A stretch of DNA of 33,726 nt from an uncultured Prevotella sp. (GTDB lineage Bacteria; Bacteroidota; Bacteroidia; Bacteroidales; Bacteroidaceae), in the NCBI GenBank assembly GCA_938028745.1, contig CALIZL010000108.1:1-33726 (forward strand), written 5' to 3'. Below are positions 17,125 to 25,603 of this stretch, piece by piece (the first letter of the stretch is position 1; every line of letters starts with the position of its first letter). A program made the position numbers and the translations under genes. The notes beneath the pieces are model-generated. The model searched no databases, was not told the origin of the DNA, and worked only from the letters and a program-made list of their open reading frames with translations.

Positions 17125-18000
17125 TTATTTGTTAATAGATTCTATATGCCTTGACCCTTCGTTCTCATAATATAAGTACGTTTCACTTTCACCCTTGGTA
17201 TACAACATGAAAGTAAAAGCATGTAACAAGCCTTTATTAACTTGCGAGATATTACATATATCCGTTTCCTTACAATTCAATTTCTCTGAAATATAACTTA
17301 GTATCTGCGAACCTGACTGTTCGTACTTAGAATCAAAAGACCTCAATTCTTCTAGACTATCAAACTCCTTGATTACTTCATCACCAAATCGGTTTACTTT
17401 CATCTTGGGTAAATCTGCTATGTGAGCAATATAAATGTCTTCCCAATACTTCTTCCTATTCCCTTCGTCCTTATAAGCACTCTCCATTATTGGCTTAAAC
17501 TTAGTTGAGAACGTGGAATGAAAAAAAACATGCCCCACCATATACCAAGCGTCTTTGCCCCCAACAGAAACGTTCACGATATTGTCTTCTTGGTCAACAT
17601 CCAAACAATATTCATTTGTTTCCCCATGAGCATACATCGCAGCATATTCAGATTCTTGTGGCTCACGTAGAAATACATTGTCAACAAAATAATTATCTGA
17701 AGAACATATATATGTATCACCTAAATACTCTAACACACACATAAGAGAAGAAATGTTATTATACCTAGCGTAGTCTGGATTAAAAACTAATTGAACTCCA
17801 AACTTATCTATAAGATAGTCAAACATTTCTTTCTTGTATCCTACTACAATAACAATTTCATTCACGCCAGCTTCCCGCAACTGTCGTATTTGTCTTTCTA
17901 TCAAGATTTCCCCTTTAACCTCCAACAAAGCCTTAGGACGTTCAAAAGAAAGAGGAACGAAGCGCGAAGATGTTCCTGCTGCTAAAATTACGGCATTCAT
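17125..18000 (-). CDS. LicC-like cytidylyltransferase with vestigial kinase N-lobe
   Basis: A 291-residue nucleotidyltransferase, probably CTP:phosphocholine or phospho-amine cytidylyltransferase. The signature is intact: ILAAGTSSRF (5-14), the conserved Lys23 in RPKALLEV, and SSDNYFVD for metal binding. The catalytic domain ends around residue 225. The remaining 65 residues do not belong to this fold. The stretch DICNISQVNKGLLHAFTFML followed by YLYYENEGS resembles the first strands of a choline-kinase N-lobe (compare GGMSNKNFKV and YILRVPG in the fusion protein nearby), after which the ORF stops. I therefore read it as a former LicC-LicA fusion that has lost most of its kinase. Its ATG overlaps the LicB stop as ATGA. 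Confidence 0.85.
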   Translation of the reverse strand: MNAVILAAGTSSRFVPLSFERPKALLEVKGEILIERQIRQLREAGVNEIVIVVGYKKEMFDYLIDKFGVQLVFNPDYARYNNISSLMCVLEYLGDTYICSSDNYFVDNVFLREPQESEYAAMYAHGETNEYCLDVDQEDNIVNVSVGGKDAWYMVGHVFFHSTFSTKFKPIMESAYKDEGNRKKYWEDIYIAHIADLPKMKVNRFGDEVIKEFDSLEELRSFDSKYEQSGSQILSYISEKLNCKETDICNISQVNKGLLHAFTFMLYTKGESETYLYYENEGSRHIESINK

Positions 18001-18980
18001 GCGTTAATCTTTTTAGGTTTTGAAACAACGGTAGCAACAATAACGCCCAATACAATTACCACTGAACCTATCACGACATTATAAGAAAACTCACCGCCTA
18101 AAATAAACAGACCAAATATCACAGCCCAAAAGCTATAAGTAACATTTAGACATAATGCACGAGATGCACCTATTGAATTTATACTTGTGTACCAACAGAG
18201 GAAGGACACCATGCCTAACAAAGCTGTCAATACCAATGTTATCCAACACAGCCTATCTGAAAATATTGCGGAAACACCATCCAAAACATTCCCATATCCA
18301 CCTACTAATAAAGGTGTAACAATGAGCATGTAAGCAAGACCAGAAGTAAGCTCGCGGATAAGAAGAGCCATTTGCGGGTCAACCTTACCTGATTTCATTC
18401 CATAGCCACACACAACAGCCTCTGATGCCCAGCCTATAGCAGCAATTAGAGCAAAGCCTATTCCGCCAATAACATCAATGTTAGAATTATCCGACGGAAC
18501 ATATCCTATATAAGCTATGCCCAAGACACAGATTAATAGTCCCACCCATCCACGCAAGTTCATTTTCTCTCTGAGAACACGAACAGCCATTGCAGAACCC
18601 AGCAAAGGATAGCATGCCGTAACTGTAGCTGTTAGCGCTGCGCCACCTTTAGCAATTGCCAATAAATAAAATGTCATTGCCAAAGGGCCTCCCAACAAAG
18701 CTCCCAGAATACAAAACTTTCCATCTCTAGACCAAACGGCTCTCTTCAGTTCTTTTAGACGTCCCCTTGTTCCCATGATTACCAACATCCAAAAGGCTGC
18801 AAACACATCATGGAGCATGCTACATATTATCGTACCACTCACCAGTAAGATTGGATTTTCTGTAAAGGGAAGCATCGTCATGGCAAGACCCAACAAAACG
18901 GTATCCATCCCCCACGTTGCACCAGACAACGTTCCCGTTACATACCCCCTCATCGTTGGAGAAACATTTAACCTAAACAT
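17997..18980 (-). CDS. licB: LicB-like choline permease (DMT/EamA family)
   Basis: A 327-residue membrane protein with about ten helices and two EamA repeats, a fold used by LicB choline importers. The opening (GYVTGTLSGATWGMDTVLLG) resembles the LicB group, whereas general EamA exporters lack the GxxSGxxWG pattern. It sits between LicCA and the LicC-like gene, overlapping the first by 8 bases and the second by 4, so all three are translated together. This context is the main reason for calling it a choline or similar amine importer instead of a generic drug/metabolite transporter. Confidence 0.82.
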   Translation of the reverse strand: MFRLNVSPTMRGYVTGTLSGATWGMDTVLLGLAMTMLPFTENPILLVSGTIICSMLHDVFAAFWMLVIMGTRGRLKELKRAVWSRDGKFCILGALLGGPLAMTFYLLAIAKGGAALTATVTACYPLLGSAMAVRVLREKMNLRGWVGLLICVLGIAYIGYVPSDNSNIDVIGGIGFALIAAIGWASEAVVCGYGMKSGKVDPQMALLIRELTSGLAYMLIVTPLLVGGYGNVLDGVSAIFSDRLCWITLVLTALLGMVSFLCWYTSINSIGASRALCLNVTYSFWAVIFGLFILGGEFSYNVVIGSVVIVLGVIVATVVSKPKKINA

Positions 18981-20562
18981 GATTTATCCTTTCTATCATT
19001 ATGAGGGCACGTTTAAATCGATCTTGCCCGTATGTTCCAAAATCATCCCCTTTGGCCTCTTTTATACAAGTCCAAATAGCCCACAACACATCCCATAATA
19101 CTTGATATATAAGCAGTTTCTCTTTAGCATGCGTGGGAATAATACCGTTAAAATACTTAGTTAAAACAAAGTCAATATTGTCTTCATCAAAATTACTCTC
19201 CAGAAATAATGCAGCAAAATCAGCCATTGGATCATTCATTCCAGAATATTCCCAGTCTATTAGATATATTCGCCCATGGCCATCCTTAATGAAGTTCTCT
19301 GGAACTAAATCATTATGACAAGGTTTTATGTCTACACCTAATCCATTTAAAATGTCTTCAAGCGCAAACACCCTTGGCCTTAGCTCGCTGTATCCTGCAT
19401 ACATTTCGCCTCCTGCCTCCTGCAATAGCCGCTCATACTTCATCAATTCATGGAAGATGTTGAACTCATTCGCGAAACGCACTTGTGAATGATGGAGAGC
19501 CTTGAAGATATCAGCAACTTTTTGCATGTTAGACATTCGCTGAATTGTTCCAGCATTAAGGGTTTCAGCTCCTTCAATATATTCAGCCAATTTCAATCCA
19601 GTGGTATCGTCAAAATACTTAATGTCAGGATTGATACCCATCTTACATGCTAATTTCCCGTTAACATCTTCATTGCTGCGCAGCACCATACCTTCAGAAG
19701 CAATGCCAGGAACACGCAAAATATAACTGTTGCCAGTAGATGTTACAACCTTAAAATTCTTATTGCTCATTCCTCCGATTTGGTCAATCTGCCAATCAGG
19801 GCCAACCTCAACATCGTTGAATATCTTTCTCAGATAAGTAATAAGGTTGTCTTTATCATAGGGATTTTCTTTACGGCACAACCGCGGATAGATATAATTC
19901 TTTAACTTTTCGAAGTCGTGGATGTTATCTACACCTCCCCATATAAGGCTGTTAAACTTAATGTAAGGGCGCTCTATTGCGTTAGTACTATCAACAAACA
20001 GATATTCATAATTTACATATCGATTTGAAGCGCTAGCAAACTTCGCCAACATCACACGAAATGTATCAAGAGATAATTTGGAAACACCAATCATCTCCCC
20101 TTCAATATTACAAACCTGATGCCGATCCTTCGTTATTTTAGAAACGAAACCGTTGCATATCTCCACAAACGCTTCGTCTCCTTTACCTGATTCGTCTGTT
20201 ATAGAAAGACAATTCCTATAAGACGACGCTAATAATCTTTCCACTACGACACGCTCATAAAAGGTATCACTCTCAACCAATAGAAAGTCCTCTTCTATAT
20301 AAGGAGCTGCCATTGCTAATGAAGCCATCGAAGCAGTAAACTGGAAGTCTTCATTAACTACGACAATTACGCCCTGCTCTTTATATGATTGAAATAGTTC
20401 GGAGCGATAGCCAACTACAAGTACAATTTTTTCTATACCATTGTCCCGTAATATGCCAAGTGTGCGATCTAGTAGGCACTCACCTCCACTGAAAGGTTGC
20501 AACGGATAAGGAATCGTTGTATCTCGTTCCTTGCGTGCAGATAGTATAACTGCGGTTTTCAT
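18973..20562 (-). CDS. LicCA-type fusion: degenerate nucleotidyltransferase + choline kinase
   Basis: A 529-residue protein of two domains. The C-terminal part (about 255-529) is an intact choline/ethanolamine-type kinase: nucleotide loop GGMSNKNF (263-270), YILRVPG, catalytic loop H416-ND-LVPEN and metal site D436-WE. The N-terminal part (1-230) has the nucleotidyltransferase fold (IVLVVGY at 46-52, ESD at 97-99) but a broken signature: instead of LAAGxGxR...PK it reads ILSARKERDTTIPYPLQPF, with the Gly-rich loop and catalytic Lys gone. I expect the kinase to be active and the N-domain not to activate CTP in the normal way. Fused LicCA enzymes are known, for example in Treponema denticola. 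It is the first gene of the phosphocholine block, 26 bases after the dehydrogenase homologue. Confidence 0.88.
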   Translation of the reverse strand: MKTAVILSARKERDTTIPYPLQPFSGGECLLDRTLGILRDNGIEKIVLVVGYRSELFQSYKEQGVIVVVNEDFQFTASMASLAMAAPYIEEDFLLVESDTFYERVVVERLLASSYRNCLSITDESGKGDEAFVEICNGFVSKITKDRHQVCNIEGEMIGVSKLSLDTFRVMLAKFASASNRYVNYEYLFVDSTNAIERPYIKFNSLIWGGVDNIHDFEKLKNYIYPRLCRKENPYDKDNLITYLRKIFNDVEVGPDWQIDQIGGMSNKNFKVVTSTGNSYILRVPGIASEGMVLRSNEDVNGKLACKMGINPDIKYFDDTTGLKLAEYIEGAETLNAGTIQRMSNMQKVADIFKALHHSQVRFANEFNIFHELMKYERLLQEAGGEMYAGYSELRPRVFALEDILNGLGVDIKPCHNDLVPENFIKDGHGRIYLIDWEYSGMNDPMADFAALFLESNFDEDNIDFVLTKYFNGIIPTHAKEKLLIYQVLWDVLWAIWTCIKEAKGDDFGTYGQDRFKRALIMIERINHV

Positions 20563-20588
20563 ATCTTTAGATTAATGATTACTGGATA

Positions 20589-21866
20589 TTACAATCTTCC
20601 ATCTACTTGTTCTCTTTCCAATACGCCCTTCACGTCGTAAATCACACCATGTTCTGAAAGGTGTTTCCGCCAATCAGTGTGCACAAACTCTTTGTGCGAC
20701 ACAGCGAGAATAACAGCATCAAACTTTTCATCCTCGCCAACCGAAGAAACAATGCTTATTCCATACTCTTTCTCTACTTTGGCCGTATCTGCCCATGGGT
20801 CGCAAACGGTTATATTGGTTGTATATTCGTGAAGTGTAGAATAGATGTCCACAATCTTTGTACCCCTTATATCAGGACAATTTTCTTTGAAAGTGATGCC
20901 GAGTATCAAGATCTTTGCATCTTTCACCAAGACACCTTTCTTATTCATCAGCTTCACAACCTGATTACCTACATAAGCACCCATACCATCATTAAGACGT
21001 CGAGCTTCAGACATTATACGGGGTAACACGCCATACGCCTGCGCTTTCTGAATGAGAGAACAGGGGGCAACACATAAACTTTGTCCGCCCACCAGTCCGG
21101 GGTTAAGCTTGATGAAGGTCCATTTTGTAGAGGCTGCTTCTATGGCATCGTGTGTATCGATACCCATAGCGTTGAAAATCGTTGCCAACTCGTTCATAAA
21201 GGCGATGTTCACATCTCGTTGAGAATTCTCGATGATTTTTGAGGCCTCAGCTACACGAATGGATGGTGCCTTATGCGTTCCGTTAAGTAGTACTGAATTG
21301 TAAACATCATCAACAATATCTGCAATTTCTGGGGTAGAACCCGAAGTAACCTTCTTTATTTTCTCTACAGTATGCTCTTTGTCTCCTGGATTTATGCGCT
21401 CGGGTGAATAACCCGCATAGAAATCAGTGTTAAGCTTCAAACCTGAAACTTGTTCTACAATGGGCAGACACTCTTCCTCAGTAACACCGGGATATAAAGT
21501 TGTTTCATAAACCACAATGTCGCCTTTAGAAATAACCTTACCCACCGTGGCACTTGCTCCGATAAGGGGTGTAAGATCGGGTAGGTTGTTTACATCAACA
21601 GAGGGCGGTACAGCAACCACATAGAAATTGCATTCACGCAATTTCTCCAAATCGGTGGTACACTCGAAACCATTTCGCAAAGCTTCTTGCAACAAGTCGT
21701 CCGACACGTCCAATGTTGCATCGTGCCCAGCCATTAAGTCATCCACACGCTTCTGGTTCATGTCGAAACCTATCGTTTTGTACTTTGTAGAAAAAAGGCG
21801 TGCGAGGGGTAAACCCACATAGCCCAAATCTATAACGGCAATAATGATGTCCTCAATTTTAATCAT
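20589..21866 (-). CDS. UDP-HexNAc 6-dehydrogenase homologue with a destroyed active site
   Basis: A 425-residue member of the UDP-glucose/UDP-ManNAc dehydrogenase family, closest in pattern to TviB/WbpA. The whole scaffold is present (AGYSPERINPGDKEH, VAEASKIIENSQRDVN with Lys210 and Asn214, ENCPDIRGTKIVDI) and no stop or frameshift interrupts it. However, the usual PGLVGGHCIGVDPYYL reads PGLVGGQSLCVAPCSL (256-271): the catalytic Cys is Ser263 and the helper Asp is Ala267. The NAD loop GxGYVG has Asp13 for its first Gly, and VPTPxD is VPPSVD (86-91), losing the conserved Thr. It should not work as a 6-dehydrogenase. No partner epimerase is nearby. A new role or early decay are both possible. 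Start: ATG at 21866. Confidence 0.88.
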   Translation of the reverse strand: MIKIEDIIIAVIDLGYVGLPLARLFSTKYKTIGFDMNQKRVDDLMAGHDATLDVSDDLLQEALRNGFECTTDLEKLRECNFYVVAVPPSVDVNNLPDLTPLIGASATVGKVISKGDIVVYETTLYPGVTEEECLPIVEQVSGLKLNTDFYAGYSPERINPGDKEHTVEKIKKVTSGSTPEIADIVDDVYNSVLLNGTHKAPSIRVAEASKIIENSQRDVNIAFMNELATIFNAMGIDTHDAIEAASTKWTFIKLNPGLVGGQSLCVAPCSLIQKAQAYGVLPRIMSEARRLNDGMGAYVGNQVVKLMNKKGVLVKDAKILILGITFKENCPDIRGTKIVDIYSTLHEYTTNITVCDPWADTAKVEKEYGISIVSSVGEDEKFDAVILAVSHKEFVHTDWRKHLSEHGVIYDVKGVLEREQVDGRL

Positions 21867-22298
21867 ATTGTAATAATGTCTCTATAATTATCTATCTGAA
21901 CGATTGCTAATCTTTTCGAAGACATAACACCTAATTCAATCCCCCATACAGCAAAATAAAAACACAAACGCATAACCCACTATGATAAGGAATAAACTGA
22001 AACCACCTTCAACAAGCATAAGCCTATTGAAAGGCCTCACATATATGACTTCAAGCATGAGCGGATGTTCGTGTATTAAAATATTGACAGGGAAAACCTT
22101 GCAATATGCAATTGACGAAACGATTATCGAACGAGAATGTTCTGAACACATCAACAACAGGCAAAAATGCAATGACTGAAATTTGGTGCGACAACCGAAG
22201 ATATAATATGATGGACAACGATGAAGACCATCAATGGTATTGTTAATAGTTCCACACTCGAATTGCGTTTAGTAGCTGTCAAGGTTCGTCTTTTTTGA
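21867..22298. other. 432-bp gap inside the glycan gene string
   Basis: No convincing gene. Short ORFs exist on both strands (21936-22172 minus, 21982-22179 plus) but they overlap each other and resemble nothing I know. The minus-strand one has a hydrophobic C-terminal end (FLIIVGYAFVFLF), which could be chance or the trace of a lost membrane protein. No TAnnTTTG box was seen here. It is the largest gap within the otherwise tightly packed locus. Confidence 0.5.
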
Positions 22299-23849
22299 TT
22301 AGTTTGTGTTTGTAACACCACCTATCCCTAATTTCCTTTTAGCAAAATGCCACATTTTCAGTCGTACATGAGTGTCAATGACAAAAGTTAAACTAGAAAC
22401 AGATATTAGCAATGTGGAAGTAGCAAAAACCACGCAAAGGCCAAGTAGCTCGTTGTTTATAAGTCCAGACAAGTAGCTGCAAACATAATATGTAAAAACT
22501 GCTATCAGCGCCAAGGGTAGATATATGCGCATGATGAAGGCTCGCACACGAAAAGACACCATATACTTCTTGCAGTAATACAAATAAATTATTGTAGACG
22601 AGAATGGCTGTATCAAACCCACCAAAAAAGCCATGACGTACGAGTGGGTCCATAGCAAAACCAGATAATCAATCCCCAACATCAATATGCTTATCACGCC
22701 ACACAATATATTCGTCATCTTTATTTTACCGCTTGCCACGATGATGGTGTAAGGCAATGGATTGAAACTATTAAACATGTTTTTTACTAATAATAGTTGA
22801 CAAATAACCACAGCACCAATTGGCACTTTGTACAGCCACAATCCCATCAAGAATTCCAGCTTAACAATTACGGGGAGGGAAATAAGAAGCGTAAGTATTG
22901 CAGAAGCAGCCACGCCCAACGACACCAATCTATCTGCGCGCAAATAGTCCTTAGAGGCGTAAGCCTTGATGATAGGCGGATTAAACGCAGTTGTTATGTT
23001 ACTTATAAACGTATATAATATGCCTTGAACTTGCCCTGCCACACCTGCGGCGGCATTGATTAGCGTACCAAAAAACCAATTCAAAAACACATTAAGCCCT
23101 TGTTGAGAAGCTACGAAAGTGGCATTATTAAAAAGCCCCCAACCAGAGAAAGACAACAACTGCAGCAATATCCCGCGATCCTTCTTCACCAAAGAGCGGC
23201 TTTCCTTGTAGTTACGGCGACAAAAAAAGAAATATACTAATAGGGTAAAAACGCTTATGCCTGAATATAATATGCTATACAAACATAAGTGGTCGAGAGC
23301 CGAATATAACGTTACGTAAGCAATACCCAACTTAAATAGGGTGTTGGCAATCTCAACAAAAGCAAATACATTGAAGTGTTCGTGCGAAACGACAAGAGAA
23401 TTGTAGGGAATCTGAATGATGCCAACAGCGGTGCTCAACACGGCTGCCTGAAAGACATAATTTGCAGCTACCATCCGATCCGCATCTATCACCAACTGCG
23501 TGTTGACAAACCACAAACCAATTGTTTCCGACAAAACAAGAAATATAACAACTAATACAAGATGTACCTTAACCGCAGTGGAGAAGGTCCTGTTAATCAA
23601 CCCTTCATCATTAACACCCAAGGCATAAGTAATAAACCGCGACGTTCCGGTAGAAAGTGCATTACTCAACACATTGAATAAAACAATGAAACCGCCAACA
23701 AGATTAAACAATCCATAGTCGGAAACTCCAAGTGCCATAAGCACCATGCGCGAAGTAAAAAAACTAACGCACATGATGACGAACATTCGCACATATAGAA
23801 GAATTGCATTCTTCGCTATTCTCTTATTGCTTCTATCTAACTGCTCCAC
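22299..23849 (-). CDS. wzx: Wzx-type oligosaccharide flippase (MOP superfamily)
   Basis: A 516-residue membrane protein with 12-14 predicted helices, of the polysaccharide transporter group in the MOP/MATE superfamily. It opens with NKRIAKNAILLYVRMFV and MALGVSDYGLFNLVGGFI, the segment where lipid flippases carry the G-x-x-D/E-YG motif; AFNPPIIKAYASKD near the middle is also typical. It would move the completed undecaprenyl-PP repeat unit across the inner membrane for the EpsG-type polymerase. The start codon is GTG at 23849 (GTG-GAG-CAG), preceded by an AGAGAG stretch; no ATG is available near the expected N-terminus. It begins 91 bases after the outer-membrane protein gene ends. Confidence 0.9.
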   Translation of the reverse strand: MEQLDRSNKRIAKNAILLYVRMFVIMCVSFFTSRMVLMALGVSDYGLFNLVGGFIVLFNVLSNALSTGTSRFITYALGVNDEGLINRTFSTAVKVHLVLVVIFLVLSETIGLWFVNTQLVIDADRMVAANYVFQAAVLSTAVGIIQIPYNSLVVSHEHFNVFAFVEIANTLFKLGIAYVTLYSALDHLCLYSILYSGISVFTLLVYFFFCRRNYKESRSLVKKDRGILLQLLSFSGWGLFNNATFVASQQGLNVFLNWFFGTLINAAAGVAGQVQGILYTFISNITTAFNPPIIKAYASKDYLRADRLVSLGVAASAILTLLISLPVIVKLEFLMGLWLYKVPIGAVVICQLLLVKNMFNSFNPLPYTIIVASGKIKMTNILCGVISILMLGIDYLVLLWTHSYVMAFLVGLIQPFSSTIIYLYYCKKYMVSFRVRAFIMRIYLPLALIAVFTYYVCSYLSGLINNELLGLCVVFATSTLLISVSSLTFVIDTHVRLKMWHFAKRKLGIGGVTNTN

Positions 23850-23940
23850 AAAATCTCTCTATTGCTTTCCCCCATATGCACCATATCGAAACATATAGCG
23901 CATACAGGCCTAAAAAATCCTCTCTATATTACACATCACT

Positions 23941-24702
23941 TCACTTGGTGCTGAAATACACCGAGAACGTAAAGTAAGATTTATTTCTGTATGGGTTTAG
24001 CACATACGAGGCACTGACTGGAAGTCTGAATTTGTTAAATGTGAACCACGACTCATACTTTAGCATGATATTCACAACATTAGCTCCCCGCTCGTAATCG
24101 GTATAAAACCCTTTATTGAGGTTGGCCCCTAAGGCCAACGATAGTTTATCCTCGTTTTTGAATACATATTGATAACCTAGTTCTGCGTAAGTGGAATAGG
24201 CTTGCTTTCCTGTACTGTCCTTATCCGCGCCATAAACATAGCACGACAGCTTTAACCACATGGGTAGCTTTGTTGGCGCAAAGGTAGCACTAGCCTCCAC
24301 ATTGTGACCTGTGTCAGAATGCCTGAGACGAAAATACGAATCATTCTGCCCAACAGCACTCGGAAAATAATAATCGTTCAGCCCTAACGTCACCATGTCC
24401 TTTATGGTGTAACTTAAACCAAGGTCTACTTCCTGGTGGCTGCCGTCAACAGCATAAGCACCTGACAACGCAGCTAGGAAAGAACCACTTTCATAATTAA
24501 TGCTAGGGAAAAGGGTTGGCGACTTACCATATTCCAAGCCACGCCACACATACTTACTAGACAATTCACAAGAAACATACCAAGGGCTTCCCTCATTTGC
24601 TTGTGCTCTAGATCCAAATGGTTTTAAGCATAAAATGCAAACGATAAATAAGCTTAATTTTAAAGAGCCATATGCGCGCATGTTTCCAAACATATTGTTC
24701 AT
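23941..24702 (-). CDS. Outer-membrane beta-barrel protein, TorF/Gcw_chp-like
   Basis: A 253-residue exported protein. A basic start and a hydrophobic core (LKLSLFIVCILCLKPFG, about 14-30) followed by SRAQA form a signal peptide cleaved near residue 35. The mature part alternates polar and aromatic residues in beta-strand fashion and ends in YFTFSVYFSTK. The early segment CELSSKYVWRGLEYGKSPT resembles the putative outer-membrane family Gcw_chp/TorF (PF09694). As the first gene upstream of the flippase it could belong to the same transcript, but a role in polymer export is unproven. Start: ATG at 24702, with in-frame ATGs at 24693 and 24681 as alternatives. A pair of perfect palindromes sits 36 bases upstream. 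Confidence 0.72.
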   Translation of the reverse strand: MNNMFGNMRAYGSLKLSLFIVCILCLKPFGSRAQANEGSPWYVSCELSSKYVWRGLEYGKSPTLFPSINYESGSFLAALSGAYAVDGSHQEVDLGLSYTIKDMVTLGLNDYYFPSAVGQNDSYFRLRHSDTGHNVEASATFAPTKLPMWLKLSCYVYGADKDSTGKQAYSTYAELGYQYVFKNEDKLSLALGANLNKGFYTDYERGANVVNIMLKYESWFTFNKFRLPVSASYVLNPYRNKSYFTFSVYFSTK

Positions 24703-24738
24703 AGATATATCAGTTATTTTAGGTGTATTATGCCGTAA

Positions 24739-24773
24739 CTACTAAGTTACTTAGTAGAGTTTTATAAAAACTC
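24739..24773. promoter_or_regulatory. Two joined palindromes upstream of the locus (operator or leader hairpins)
   Basis: CTACTAAGTTACTTAGTAG (24739-24757) is a perfect 19-base palindrome with 9-base arms. It shares its last base with a second, GAGTTTTATAAAAACTC (24757-24773, arms of 7). They lie 36-71 bases before the ATG of the outer-membrane protein gene, the first gene of the main string. Such symmetry fits a dimeric regulator's site, or hairpins in the 5' leader of the mRNA. Confidence 0.5.
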
Positions 24774-24906
24774 CTCCCCACACCCTAAATTAATCAAGGA
24801 ATAGGTAATAAAAAGTTTCCTAGTTCATACTTTATGCCACCATATCACCCGCCTTAAGACAAAGCTTGTCCGCAGATTCTTTATTGTGCACACTGATTAC
24901 AATATG

Positions 24907-24914
24907 CAAAACTA
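24907..24914 (-). promoter_or_regulatory. Possible -7 box (TAGTTTTG) for the main glycan locus
   Basis: TAGTTTTG on the minus strand fits TAnnTTTG, and a TTTG that could act as the -33 element lies at 24937-24940, 22 bases upstream, slightly longer than the usual spacing. It would give a leader of nearly 200 bases that includes the joined palindromes. Weak evidence. Confidence 0.3.
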
Positions 24915-25344
24915 CATATTTTTTTTTTAAGGTGCAAATAAAATTTAATATGAGTGGCAAAACTTCTACTTTCAGCATCTGCCAAACCTCTAGCCACAAA
25001 CAGCTTACCACCAAACCTTTTCTCAAAATATGGGACTTTTAATAATGGCCTCCATAATCAAGAGCATAAAAGCTCTCTATGTAATGTGCTCTTCTGCCAA
25101 ATATCAAACCTCATAAACCAGTTTAAACCCAAATCGGTCGGTAGAGCCTGTGCAGATTTTGTGTATTGTTGAATATATCATCAGCAGAACCATAAAAAAA
25201 CAATGGGAACTTCAAACCATCAATCATATCCTGCAACAAACAGTGGCAGAAGAATGCATGCGAAAGCCACACGAGCATGCTTTAACAAAACACCTATGGC
25301 CATAGAAAAAGAAACTGAGTGTATTCGACAAAATGCCCGCCAAC

Positions 25345-25362
25345 CCCTCGCGCTGGCGAGGG
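25345..25362. repeat. GC-rich hairpin, second REP-like palindrome
   Basis: CCCTCGC, loop GCTG, GCGAGGG: a perfect 7-bp stem. The preceding bases CAACCCCTCGCGCTG (25341-25355) recur with one change at the right edge of the window (33712-33726), showing that this is a repeated element. A weaker relative, CTCG-TATG-CGAG, lies at 26394-26405. Confidence 0.65.
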
Positions 25363-25603
25363 TAGGCTTACATTTTTTCCATTTCATTGCCCATTCACGC
25401 GTATGCTGCACAACCGTTTTTGTCTGGTTTTCGGTAAGGATTTTAACATTATGAGTGCCCTTTCTGTGCACCAGTCGCGCATCTTGCCGCAAATAATCGA
25501 TTCTCGCGAGGGGTTGTGTTGGTACAAAAAAGGGAGTGGCGTGTGCATGTGGCAGAATGTATTTTTATTTAAAGAAGCCACCATCTGCAACTACCTTTGG
25601 GCT

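Noticed and set aside
18973..20620. Phase-variable repeats at the start of the choline kinase gene, as in Haemophilus licA
   Set aside because: No CAAT or other tandem tetranucleotide repeat lies near the start codon or inside the 5' part of the gene.
21936..22172. 78-residue minus-strand ORF between the flippase and the dehydrogenase homologue
   Set aside because: Unusual composition, no recognisable family, and a plus-strand ORF covers the same bases. A lost membrane protein is possible but not supportable.
25220..25492. 90-residue minus-strand ORF in the 2.2-kb gap
   Set aside because: It overlaps plus-strand ORFs of similar size, crosses the REP-like hairpin, has no known motif and no promoter; best explained as chance.
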